A stretch of DNA of 64,000 nucleotides from Alnus glutinosa (lineage: Eukaryota; Streptophyta; Magnoliopsida; Fagales; Betulaceae). The translations under genes and the position numbers were made by a program. The stretch spans positions 23,632,501-23,696,500 of the forward strand of contig NC_084896.1 of the NCBI RefSeq assembly GCF_958979055.1, given 5' to 3'. This document shows, in pieces, positions 36,142 to 46,355 of the stretch. The notes under the pieces were generated by a model, which made no database searches, had not been told where the DNA came from, and worked only from the letters and a program-made list of their open reading frames with translations. The first letter of the stretch is position 1. Each line of letters opens with the position of its first letter.

Positions 36142-36655
36142 GAAGAGGAAGTCTCGAAGTAGACAAGATGCAACTCTATCAGTTGCTAAGACCCTCGCCA
36201 AGTGAGAAGAGCATGATGCCCAGCTCGACTCTTGCAATAGTGAGACTAAATCAGTTTGTAAAGCTCCATGTGTTGGGTTGAAGAAGGGATGCATGAAAGG
36301 ATAGGGAGGTCCTGAGAACTCATCATTTAAGTACAAAGGTATTAGGCAAAGAACATGGGGGTTTCTGAAATTCGTGAGCTAAAGGAAAAAAGGCTATGGC
36401 TTGGTACTTTTGAAAATGATGTTGATGGTGCCTTGTCTTATGATAAAGCTGCAAGAGCAATGTACAGTTCTCGTGCCTGCCTTAACTTTTCAGATGATTG
36501 TTCAGTCACGACCGCATCAAGCATTTGTTTGACAGCAACTCCGGCATTTTTTGATTTTGCCACTACATCAAACTGTTCTAGAGCCTCTGTAGCTGAGGAT
36601 ATAAATGTGTGAAGTAATAGCTTGCATGCTGCAGTCATTGAAGCTGTTGACACAG
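36142..36655 (+). pseudogene. DREB2-type AP2/ERF pseudogene, sense piece of unit 1
   Basis: Follows an AG acceptor at 36140-36141. It encodes the DREB2 nuclear-signal region KRKSRSRQDATLSV, the KKGCMKG and [10 protein letters not shown] segments and then AP2. It is broken: ETLAKW has become a stop at the Trp codon, a second stop follows GCMKG, and the GKWVA segment is altered so the frame shifts before REL-KRLWLGTFEND. The remaining AP2 part, SYDKAARAMYSSRACLNFSDD, reads in another frame. Not expected to make a working DREB2 factor. Confidence 0.8.
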
Positions 36656-36660
36656 CCATC

Positions 36661-37005
36661 ACGTTTCCAACCATTACGTTTATATCCTCAGCTACAAAGG
36701 CTTCAGAATAGTTTGATGTAGTGGCAGAATCAGAATATGCAGGAGTTTCTGTCAAACAGATGCTTGATGAGGTCGTGGCTAAACAATCATCCGGAAAGTT
36801 GAGGCGGGCACAAGAACCGTACATTTCTCTTGCAACTTTATCATAAGACAAGGCAACATCAACAGCATTTTCAAAATTACCAAGCCAGAGCCTTTTTCCC
36901 CGTTGGCTCACAAATTTCAACAACCCATTTACCCCATGTCCTCTGCCTAACACCTCTGTACTTAAATGATGAGTTCTCAGGACCTTTCTTTCCTTTCATA
37001 CAATT
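36661..37005 (-). pseudogene. DREB2-type AP2/ERF fragment, antisense piece of unit 2
   Basis: The minus strand reads [37 protein letters not shown] and the Ser/Thr tail. It lies about 60 bp from the end of the sense piece of unit 1 in opposite orientation, so 36305-36620 and 36680-36990 are inverted copies of each other. Confidence 0.8.
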
Positions 37006-37451
37006 GTTCCTCTCCACCCCCTTAAGTGCCTGGTGCCCCCACCAGCTTCCCTGCTCTGGTTGCTTTTTTGTTTGGGTGTTTGGAGGTCAGATCTACTGCT
37101 ACCCACCATCATCCACATGCCTCTCCACCGCCTTCTCCGATCTACGCTCTTCCATTCTCTAGCCTCTAATCTTTGGCTTTGGAATAGGCTGGGTTAAGCT
37201 TGCCCATTCTATTCGAGATAACTTCTTTGAATTATTCCCAGCTACAGTTAAATCAAACATTTGGGTAGCTTCTATGATTCTGCTATTGTGCTCTGTATTG
37301 TGCGGTTGTGGGGTTGGGCTTAGGCTTTTGTTGCAATTGATTGTTGCTTTTTTTCTTTTTTTTTCCCTGTGCAATAGTATCGAACAATCTGTGTAGAAAT
37401 TTTCAAAGATCCAGGTGCTAACTTGATGTCTCTGCCATTTATTTGTTGCAG

Positions 37452-38166
37452 GAAGAGGAAGTCCCGAAGTAGACAAGATGCAACTCTATCAGTTGTTGAG
37501 ACTCTCGCCAAGTGGGAAAAGCATGATGCCCAACTCGACTCTTGTAATAGTCAAACTAAATCAGTTCATAAAGCTCCATGTGTTGAGTCGAAGAAGGGAT
37601 GTATGAAAGGAAATGGAGGTCCTGAGAACTCATCATTTAAGTACACAATTATTAGGCAGAGGACATGGTTGCTAAAATTCGTGAGCCAAAGGGAAAAATG
37701 CTATGGCTTGGTACTTTTGAAAATGCTGTTGATGCTGCCTTGTCTTATGATAAAGTTGCAAGAGCAATGTACAGTTCTTGTGCCCGCCTTAACTTTTCGG
37801 ATGATTGTTCAGTAACGACCGCATCAAGCATCTATTTGACAGCAACTACGGCATTTTTTGATTCTGTCACTACATCAAACTGTTCTAGAGCCTCTGTAGC
37901 TGCGGATATAAATGTGAGAAATAATAGTTTGCATGCTGCAGTCATTGAAGCTGTTGAAGAAGAATTGATGGCATTTCAAAGTGTTTTTGGGATGACAGAC
38001 AAGAGTATTCTATGAATGAAATGTTTTCTTTGGAGGAAGTTGACGCCTCTTTGACACTAGTCCTCTCCCTGATATTGAATCGGTGTTGGCTAATGATGCT
38101 GGTCAGCTTTGGTTCTCTGCCATTGAGATTCTGAATGATATGGCAGCAGACACCTTCAAGAGTTGA
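37452..38166 (+). pseudogene. DREB2-type AP2/ERF pseudogene, sense piece of unit 2
   Basis: Best preserved copy. After an AG acceptor at 37450-37451 it reads KRKSRSRQDATLSVVETLAKWEKHDAQLDSCN with no stop, then [18 protein letters not shown] and RQRTW. About 10 bp are missing after RQRTW compared with the antisense pieces, removing GKWV and shifting the frame. AP2 continues in the next frame (EPKGKMLWLGTFENAVDAAL, ARAMYSSCARLNFSDD) and on to a stop near 38015. Further DREB2-like C-terminal traces run to a stop at 38164-38166. DREB2 proteins are dehydration- and heat-response activators (family knowledge); this copy has lost part of the DNA-binding domain. Confidence 0.8.
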
Positions 38167-38694
38167 TAGGTTTTGAGTTATAAATAGGCAGAGGAGTATT
38201 AGAATTATTAGATGATTTATCAGATTTCTCATTTTGAGTTGAGGGGATAATGGATGTTAGATAGGAGGCAGACTTGGATTCTTTTTTGGCTGACTGAGCT
38301 AATTCTTTAAGGGTTTTAGATTGGGAAATTAGTTTTATTATATTTTTTGTGTAACAATTATACCACTTTAGGATACACAATCTTCAATTGAATATTAAAC
38401 AAAGTTTATTTTTGATATACTGCATAATTTTTTTGTCTGGGAATCTTTCGTTCTTCAGCTCTCTTCCTACTTCACCTTCATTTTTTTAATTAGCTTGAGA
38501 TATTTTCAGTGTGGGGCCTATGCTGAATTCACTGAGGTTTGAATTTTTTTGATATGGATGTTACCTGCTTGTGGGACAAGAACCTAATGGGTGGGTAATG
38601 GGTTGGGCCATTTATTTTGCCAATTTTCAATAAATTTTAGGTTGCATTGTATTAATTGTATTTTGAATTTTTGTTAGGCAGTTCCACCTTTTTT

Positions 38695-38727
<33 letters not shown>

Positions 38728-39285
38728 TATATTTTACTTGATTTACTCTTCTCCTTCACCTTTGCCCTTGTACTTGCTTAGTAAAAAAATAAATAAATAA
38801 AATAAAAGCCATCCATAAAAGCTTGGCAGTGTTGGCGTGTTGCTAAGGGAATTATATAGTTTTTAAGTTCCTTTTTACTTGAATTAAAAAAAGAAAGAAA
38901 AAGAAGAAAGAAATCAAATCAACAAGTCTCTTACACTTAGTCCAATCTAATCTAATTACGGTCGCCGCCAATGTTGGGGTCAAACTTTGAATATCCTTTT
39001 GAAAAGATTTCTATATTAAAATACAAGTGGACTTTACCTATTAGCCCCCCACCCCACGCTGCCTTTCTTTGACAATTACTGCAAATCATTTTGCACACTT
39101 TCCTTCTTCATCACTTTGTGTTAATAAAATAAGAAAGGAAAATGTTAAATTTACAACACCAATATAACAATTGTACAATAATCTCTCACATGAGAATGGA
39201 CCTCACACACTGGAACCCACCTTCATGTGAGTGGTTGTTGTGCAGTTATTGTGATGGTGTAGTGTAAGAATCAAATCCCAAATAA
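38167..39285. other. Intergenic, low complexity
   Basis: Contains a long T tract at about 38697-38727 and AT-rich sequence; nothing recognised. Confidence 0.45.
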
Positions 39286-39466
39286 GAAAGGCAAGAGATA
39301 TTAAATTTGTTATTAAGAGATGAATATTTAGATTATGTGTAGTTTATTTATTAGAGATGATTAAAATAATTAATAAAAATAAATATTACGGGTGCTAATA
39401 AATAAGTTTCACATTATTTTAGTACTTATCTCTTAGTAAAATATTTAATACCTCTAGCATTTTTTA
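39286..39466. mobile_element. MITE, second copy of the family at 4553-4744
   Basis: Right half shares CACATTATTTTAGTACTTATCTCTTAG-type sequence with the first copy, and AGATATTAAAT and ATTTAATACCTCT form the ends. Confidence 0.55.
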
Positions 39467-39469
39467 TAT

Positions 39470-39632
39470 CTATGTTCATTTTGTGTCAATCTAATAATGA
39501 TGTGGCTTTTAAAATCATAATTTAATTAAAATTCAATAATAATTAATTACAAGTCCAGCGGTGATTTTAAAAGTCGCATCATTATTAGAGGGATACAAGA
39601 GAGAGATGAGTATGATGTCTATAATTACTCGT
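39470..39632. mobile_element. MITE, decayed copy of the family at 6266-6447
   Basis: Shares ATGATGTGGCTTTTAAAATC and the complement of GAGTAATTATAGACATCATA at its right end. The left end abuts the previous MITE and is truncated or diverged. Confidence 0.55.
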
Positions 39633-39639
39633 CAAACGA

Positions 39640-40020
39640 AACCCCTCAACCCTGACACATCGTGTTTAACTAAATGGGTGACACAACACATCTCATAACT
39701 GTTTCAATAAACAAATTGTGTTGGGTTGACATGAATACAACATGTTTAAGCCTATTTCCAACCTACTTAAAAATGTAGTATATCTAACATTATTTGTTAA
39801 TATATTGAGTTTATGCAAATACTTGATCTAATCTAATTAACACAATTTGACATCTTATAAGCATAAATTATATCAATTACACACATTTACAATTAAATTT
39901 GTAACAAAATTAATATGATAATCATAATTTGTTATTTAATTATGTAGATTACGCAGATTAAACAGAATAATACTCAATTCACACTTCTTCTTTTTTCTTT
40001 TTTAATCTTTCCAACCCTAT
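39640..40020. other. Decayed hAT-like repeat and promoter side of the LRR gene
   Basis: TTAACTAAATGGGTGACACA and related GTGTTG/CATGAATACAAC words resemble ends of plant non-autonomous hAT repeats. No clear partner end or target duplication. The downstream 40020-40498 probably holds the LRR promoter and leader. Confidence 0.35.
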
Positions 40021-40498
40021 TAAGGCTATTATAATTAATTAAAGCCTAGCCCTCTATTTTGTTTTTTATTATTATTATTATTATTTTCTGGCGGAATCTG
40101 TGAGGCGTGGAAAATCATTGCGGTTGGTAAAATGCACTCATTCAGAAGCATAGGTTTCCAGTTTCCAGTTTCCTGTCCACCGGTTCCCAAAAAAGTCAGG
40201 CCAGTTTTCCCCATGTGGGAGCCCACGCCAGCAACGCGGAAAGCGTGGCACTCACTCACGACCGACGCGTGACTTTTCCCCCTCCCCTTCCATTGGCCTG
40301 CACAGCTGCACTGGTCTGAAACAGTAAAGCTTTGAAACATCATATGCATTTGACTTGACTCACTCACCCCCCTCTCCACAATCTTCCTTTCGCTTCACAT
40401 ACACAAGACAAAAGCAAAACACAAACACAAAAACTCAACAAATTTTTGTTGTTTCTTCACAAGCATACCCTCAAACACATAGCGCTCCGTGGTCTGAA

Positions 40499-42311
40499 AT
40501 GGCTTCTCTTCCTCTTTTCTCTGTCCTTTTTACCTTTCTTCTCTCTCTCGCGCCCGCCTTCTCAACCAACTCTGAAGGTACTTTTTTTTTTTTTTCTTCT
40601 CTTTAGGGTTTCAAGTTTCCTTCCTTTTTGTTCCGTATGGGTTCCTGTTTGGTTGCTTGGAAACCCCAGGAAAAAGAGGAAGAAAAATCCTTTGAAATCT
40701 TTGGATTTTCTGTTTGGGGTTTCCATTTTTTCTCTTACGGAAAAGAATATGCTGACTCTGAGCTTCAAATTTCAATTTCTATAAATTTTCTAGGGTTGTG
40801 TTTCATAGTTGCTAATGGTTTCTGCGTTCAGGAAATGCTTTGCATGCTTTGAGAAGCAGGCTTTCTGACCCCACCAACGTGCTGCAGAGCTGGGACCCGA
40901 CGCTGGTTAATCCCTGCACCTGGTTTCATGTCACCTGCGACTCCAACAACCATGTGATTCGCCTGTAAGATTCCCTCTTTTAAAGTTAATTTTGAGTTCT
41001 ACAAATTATTTATTTACCCTTTTTTTGGGTCTTTATTTTTATTCTTATGATTTTTCTTGATTTAATGTTTTCTTGTTCATTCCTACAATTGATTTCCTTT
41101 GCTTTGAATTTCAGGGATTTGGGCAATTCTAATATCTCTGGGACTTTAGGTTCTGAACTCGGCGAGCTCAAGCATCTGCAGTACTTGTATTGCTCTTTTC
41201 TTTCAGCATTTACACAAGTTGTTTTACATTTTCCGTTTGTGCTGTTTTTGGTCATCGAGAAAAACGAACAAAAAACAGAAGAAATTCAGATTTTTGAATC
41301 TTATGTATCATATTATTTTGCTTTTTGAGGGTGTTAGCTCACCTCACATGATTAAGATTGTTGGAACCAGATTAGCAAAAAGAACATATTTAGAATATCA
41401 TACCAATTTTTCCTTGGCTTAATATAATTATGAAGTGATTGCCTAATTGGGTGTCAAATTCTTTAATGGGTTGCAGGGAGCTTTATAGGAATGACATAAC
41501 AGGGAAAATCCCAAAAGAGTTGGGTAATTTGAAAAACCTTGTTAGTATGGATTTGTATGAAAACAGATTTGAAGGAGAGATCCCAAAATCTTTGGCCAAA
41601 TTGAAGTCACTCAGATTTCTGTAAGTATTTGTATCTTTTCATTGACTAGCTGGAAGATTTTGAACTTCCACAAGTTACATTTGGCATGGAATTTTGGATT
41701 TGATGTGGTCGAACCTATGATTCAGACGGCTAAACAACAACAAGCTAGCAGGATCAATCCCAAGGGAACTCACCGGCCTCTCTAACCTCAAAGTTTTGTA
41801 AGTTTGATTCTGGAAAAAGATTGAAGAAAAGAGTTCATTTTCATTCTTGAAAATTTGTTTCTGATGGTATTATAATCTTGCAGGGATGTCTCGAACAATA
41901 ACCTCTGCGGAACAATTCCGGTCGATGGCCCTTTCTCGACCTTCCCAATGGAAAGGTACCTCCTATCACTCCCTTTATTAGTTTATTTGGCCCTGTCAGT
42001 TATATTTACCAAATTTGGCAACCAATTATGGACTTTGAAAAAGAATTTTGGAAATTTTATGCATCCCAGCAATCTTTACTTTCTTTTTCTGTCATTTCAA
42101 AGTTTTACCAATCTTACTCAACAAAAGATCATGCAAAGAAATTTACTGAAAAAAGCATGTCATAGTCCAGAATGTAGAGTTGGATTCACATTAATCTTCT
42201 GTGAAAGATGCTTTAACTGTATATGGCTCCTGGTATTGTTACAGTTTTGAGCACAACAGACTCAATGGCCCGGAGCTGAAGGGACTGGTGCCCTATGACT
42301 TCGGATGCTGA
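40499..42311 (+). CDS. Small secreted leucine-rich-repeat protein (LRR1/SERK-ectodomain-like)
   Basis: Seven exons: 40499-40577, 40832-40964, 41115-41186, 41477-41620, 41726-41797, 41884-41955 and 42245-42311. Phases match and the product is 212 residues. Residues 1-22 are a signal peptide ([14 protein letters not shown]). LRRNT-2 follows, with the Cys pair in [10 protein letters not shown]. About five plant-type LRRs come next, mostly one per 72-bp exon (24 residues), exon 4 holding two. The tail ends in DFGC without a transmembrane or kinase segment. This matches the plant family of short apoplastic LRR proteins related to SERK ectodomains (Arabidopsis At5g21090 and At3g43740 from memory), implicated in receptor interactions and defence. 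The regular 72-bp exons are typical of the family. Family call is firm; specific role unknown. Confidence 0.92.
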
Positions 42312-43124
42312 AGCAAGCTAAGCTAGCACGCCGATCCTCCTCTGCAGACTGTAATACTAGAACTTTATTGTATGATGAAGTAGCTGCGTAGAATGCATTA
42401 CTATATCATGTATTTGAGAACGGCACACAGTTAATGTGTTGGTTGAAGATTAATGAAAGCAAGCAAATAAGATGATTGTGCAATTGAAAGACTCATTCAA
42501 CTTCTGAATTAGCTGATTCTTATGCATACGATCAAGATCTCCCTCCCTCATAGTTGGATAGATTTCCTCACGCAAACGGTATAAGAAGGTTGGCATTAGA
42601 CAATAGACATGACTTTCCCAGGAATGGGTCTTTGGTCCCTAAGTCCTAACACAGATGAAGAGAGCAATGATCAAGTACTTCTGTATCTATGGTCAATCAG
42701 GTTTTCAAACAGATACCAATCAACCTCATCTATTGCTACCCATGCAATAGGATATTGATAATCCATGGAAGCTAATATTTTGAGCATGGATTGCAAAGGG
42801 TTCAGCAATTGTACATGATAAACCTAGTTGATGAAGAAACTGAAATTAGTAGCAGCTAGGGGTTACCTTTTTCTTGTGATTCTTTACTGTCTTTGATTGT
42901 TTTTTGGAGATGTGGCTTACAGCTTTACTTGCCTGAGCATTTGATGATGTCCCCAATCCCAATCCTCCATTATGCTTCTGAGCCATAAAGTTGTTCCCAT
43001 TAAAAAACCATCATCTAACCCAATTGCTGCCCTGACGCTCGACAGTAATATTTGCTTTTGTGCGATCCATATTAACTTCCACTCTTATAGCCATTATAGC
43101 CGTATCAAAACCACACTAATAGCT
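42312..43124. other. 3' flank of the LRR gene
   Basis: Includes the probable 3' UTR to about 42480. No gene or repeat supported after that. Confidence 0.5.
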
Positions 43125-43218
43125 AGTATAATTTATTCTAACTAGATTCCTTGACATTTCTTTCAGAAGTTAGTACAATTTATTCTAACTAGATTTCTTG
43201 ACATTTCTTTCAGAAATT
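43125..43218. repeat. Two tandem copies of a 47-bp unit
   Basis: Both units contain ATTTATTCTAACTAGATT and TTGACATTTCTTTCAGAA and differ at only a few bases. Confidence 0.85.
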
Positions 43219-43255
43219 AGATTGCATGTATATATTTCTGAGCAGCTATGGAGAA

Positions 43256-43715
43256 AATTTTAAGGAAAATTTCACTTTTAACCGTCGATCTTTCATCACT
43301 TTTACAATTAAGTACTCAAATTTTAAAAAGTGTCAATTTAGAGTATTCATCTTTCAATTTTTTTTTCAATTGCAACTTCTGTTATAATCTTTGTTAAATC
43401 CTTTCAAAATTTTCAAAATACTCATTTTCTTGGAAAAAAAAAAAAAAGAAAAAAAAAGAAATTTAAGAATTTAGATGTTGGTCAGACTTTAACGGAATTT
43501 GCACAAATACTCATGCTTGAATCTTTAAAATACATATATATAACACGAGTATTTTGAGAATTTTGAAATGATTTAACGGAAAATTCTAACGGATGGTATA
43601 AATTTTTGAAAAAAATTGAAAGATAAATACCTTAAATTAACACTTTTTAAGGTTTGAGTACTTAATTTGCAACCGTGATAAAATGTTATGAGTTATAAGT
43701 GAAATTTTCTTATAT
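43256..43715. mobile_element. Long terminal-inverted-repeat MITE, copy 1
   Basis: The left end GGAAAATTTCACTTTTAACC pairs with the complement of the right end, GAAAATTTCACTTATAACTC. Pairing runs roughly 180 bp inward through ACTTTTACAATTAAGTACTC-type sequence. A second copy lies at 56365-56822. No coding capacity. Confidence 0.7.
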
Positions 43716-44335
43716 TTTATTTTGATCAATATTTTTCTCTTGTTGCTGTAAATAAATCTTAGTTGTGTTGTATATTTTTGGTCAGAAGAAATCATACTCT
43801 GGGTGTCTTCAGGAGTATATGCCATAATTTATTTATTTATTTTTTTCATAAAATACCTTGGTTCTTTTTGAACAATTTCCAGCCTTGTGCCTCCTTGATA
43901 AACATAAACATAAGATATATCTCTGTATATATGACAAGTTTTTAAATCAGCTGGTTGGATCATAAGTATACTTCTGAATTTGCAAAGCTTTTACTTCTTC
44001 AACAGTCTGGTGCTTTGTCTTTTTTAATATTTTCAGCATCCTACGTTGCGTAAATAGCATAAGTATCACATGCGATACAATGCCAAGTCATAGGATATGT
44101 TGAGTTGGCTTAAATATGTTACATATGGGACAAATGTCAAGTTTTTAAGAACACTATCGGAGATCTCCGTTAAAAAAAATGAATAGAAATTGAACGGAAG
44201 GACTAAGTCAATATTTCGATTTACGAGAGGTACTACATGTGATACTTTTTGAAATTGAGATAGTCGTTTTATAATTGCCTTTAGGCCCCTTACCACATAT
44301 ACTAAAAAAGCATTTAACCTTTTAAATTATAGCTA

Positions 44336-44815
44336 TCTTTTTTTTTGAACGCATATCAAATCTATTCACCAAATTACAGTCTAGAGACAGCAAGGTCTGT
44401 ACAAACAACATCAGAAATGAATAAAGGCATCTCCTCTAACCAAGTCCTAGAAAAAGCACTTAGATAAAAGTCTCCTTAGCAATCACATGGGCAACACAGT
44501 TAGATTATCTGCAGCAATGAGCCCAAGAACAAGAAGAAAAGCACCTCAGCTCTTGCTTAATAGCATCCACAAAGTGACCAATACGTGCATGAAGAGGATG
44601 ATGAGCATGTATTTCTTGGATCACCTGTAAAGCATTAACTTCAAAAATGATATTTTTAAAGCCTGCTTTCACACTTAGAACTTGACCCTCGAAATTTCTA
44701 ATAACACACCACAATCCAATGAAACCGGTCCTTTTATTAAGAGAGGCGTCCCAATTAACCTTAAAAAATCCAGTACTTTCAAGATTTGCTACTGATTCCA
44801 CGTGTTTTCACCATT
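44336..44815 (-). mobile_element. 3' fragment of an L1-type LINE (RNase H domain)
   Basis: The minus strand encodes GFFKVNWDASLNKRTG, LWCVIRNFEGQVLSVKAG and a trailing FEVNALQVIQEI, the RNase H domain found at the C-terminus of many plant LINE ORF2 proteins. A T run at 44339-44348 marks the poly-A end. The rest of the element is absent, so it is a 5'-truncated copy. Confidence 0.7.
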
Positions 44816-45158
44816 TAAGACCACAACATCGGAGAAGCCAGAAGAAATTCATCAGAAGCCAGAAGAAATTCATCAAAAGCCTTAAGAGGCTTCTGAATGT
44901 TTCCGCTTAGTTGTTTCAAGTTTCAACGCAACGTGTGGAAAAGGTGCACGTGGAGTGAAAAGGAAGGTCCTGCGGCCTGCCGAACACGTGTAAAGAAAGC
45001 GACGGTAGAGATGAACTCCTGGACAATTTTTATTTTTGATGTCATTGGGCACGGAGGCAAGGACTTTTCAAAGCGGACGGCATGTACGAGACGCCACATG
45101 TACTCGTAATCGCTGCATTACCAGAGATAGCATACTCGCTCGCTGCTTCTTACACGTG
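44799..45158. promoter_or_regulatory. Cluster of four CACGTG G-boxes without an adjacent gene
   Basis: CACGTG occurs at 44799, 44947, 44985 and 45153, plus AACGTG near 44929. The segment 44900-45160 is also GC-richer than its surroundings. G-boxes of this kind bind bZIP and bHLH factors, and flanking ACACGTGT resembles ABA-response elements. The nearest downstream start is 1.2 kb away, beyond a MITE. Confidence 0.45.
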
Positions 45159-45387
45159 TTTCTTTTTCTTTTACTTTATATTTTTTTCTCTCTCTTTTCC
45201 TATTCCACGATAATAAACTTTAAATTAAAATATATTCCATAAAGTATAATATAGAGCAAGGATAAAATAAGCAGTATGAAATGACGCTTTTGCATAAGGA
45301 TAATATCTATATTTTATTAGTATATCCATCTTTCTATTCATAACACTTTTTTTTTTTTTTGTCAAATTATTGAAAAGGTTTGGAATA

Positions 45388-45755
45388 TTACAGTTTTTAC
45401 TATAAACCTCTTCACAAAACTTATATAACAATCTACATTTGATGGAAATGAGTATGTGTCAGTTTACATTTTAATAATTGATGTGGTAAGTGTTATATAA
45501 ACTGACATAACAATTTATAAACATAATAAATGTCATATAGATTAGCACGTGGTAGTCCATATTTAGTAGCTAACATGTGAACCACCGTGTCAATTTTGTA
45601 AGAAACTTGTAGTACTCATTGAGCGATCCAAATTAGTAATTAATGATTTTTTTTAGCTCAAGTTTAGTTGCAGTCCACATTTTAGTGGCTGACATGACAA
45701 ATGTTACGTGGATTGCTACATCAATTTATAATGGACTTATAGTAAAAGTTGTTGT
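45388..45755. mobile_element. Probable MITE
   Basis: CAGTTTTTACTATAAACCTC at the left pairs with the complement of the right end, CAACTTTTACTATAAGTCC. The inside has repeated TACGTGGATTG/ACATCAATTTATAA words in inverted order. Confidence 0.5.
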
Positions 45756-46260
45756 ACCTATTACAACACTCTTGATCAATAATTAATAAAAAATGTAAAA
45801 CTATCTCTACTCAAAAAAGAAAGGAAGAAAAAAAATTGATTAAACCCCTACATTATAAGTTGCTTTCAAATAAAAAATATATGCAATATTAAATTCATAA
45901 AATTCTAAGTATTATAAGTATTGATTTTTCAATAGAAAGCTCTGTTTGTTAATGTGTTTTAGAGGTTTTTTTTATTTTTGAGTTTGAAAAAATGTCCAGA
46001 TATAACCTAACGGTGAAAATTGTTTTTGTGTATTTAAGAGTATTTTGTGTTTGAATTATTTATAAAGATAATAAAGATAAAAGAACAAAAAAATTCCTCA
46101 CTTTCTTCGCTCATCAATCATCATGACAAACAATTGCCTTTAAAAAAAAACCACCAAAATTTTCTAAGTAGTGGGAAGCGAGTAGCAAGTCCATTTCATA
46201 GTCGAGGAAAAGCACTTCATAAAAACACTTAACAAATTTCCCACCAACGGATCCTTCCAG
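45756..46260. other. Upstream region of the Mpv17-family gene
   Basis: AT-rich; nothing specific beyond the TATA-like run annotated separately. Confidence 0.4.
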
Positions 46261-46274
46261 TATATATATATAGA
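46260..46274 (+). promoter_or_regulatory. TATA-like run upstream of the Mpv17-family gene
   Basis: TATATATATATA about 85-95 bp upstream of the start codon, followed by a CT-rich leader, in the usual place for a TATA box. Confidence 0.45.
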
Positions 46275-46355
46275 GAGCTCATAGTACGTCTCTCGTGAAT
46301 TCCTTTCCTCCTAACTAAAACCCCCAACTCTCTCGCAAAGACCCGACCCACCATA

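Larger units (their letters stand above)
35343..37980. repeat. Tandem direct duplication of a 1.3-kb DREB2-derived unit
   Basis: Unit 1 runs from about 35343 to 36655 and unit 2 from about 36661 to 37980. Each has the same order: antisense AP2 fragment, a roughly 450-bp non-coding leader (compare 35700-36140 with 37010-37450), then a sense DREB2 gene piece. The leaders match almost word for word, including AGCTTCCCTGCTCTGG and the segment GCGGTTGTGGGGTTGGGC. Confidence 0.85.
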
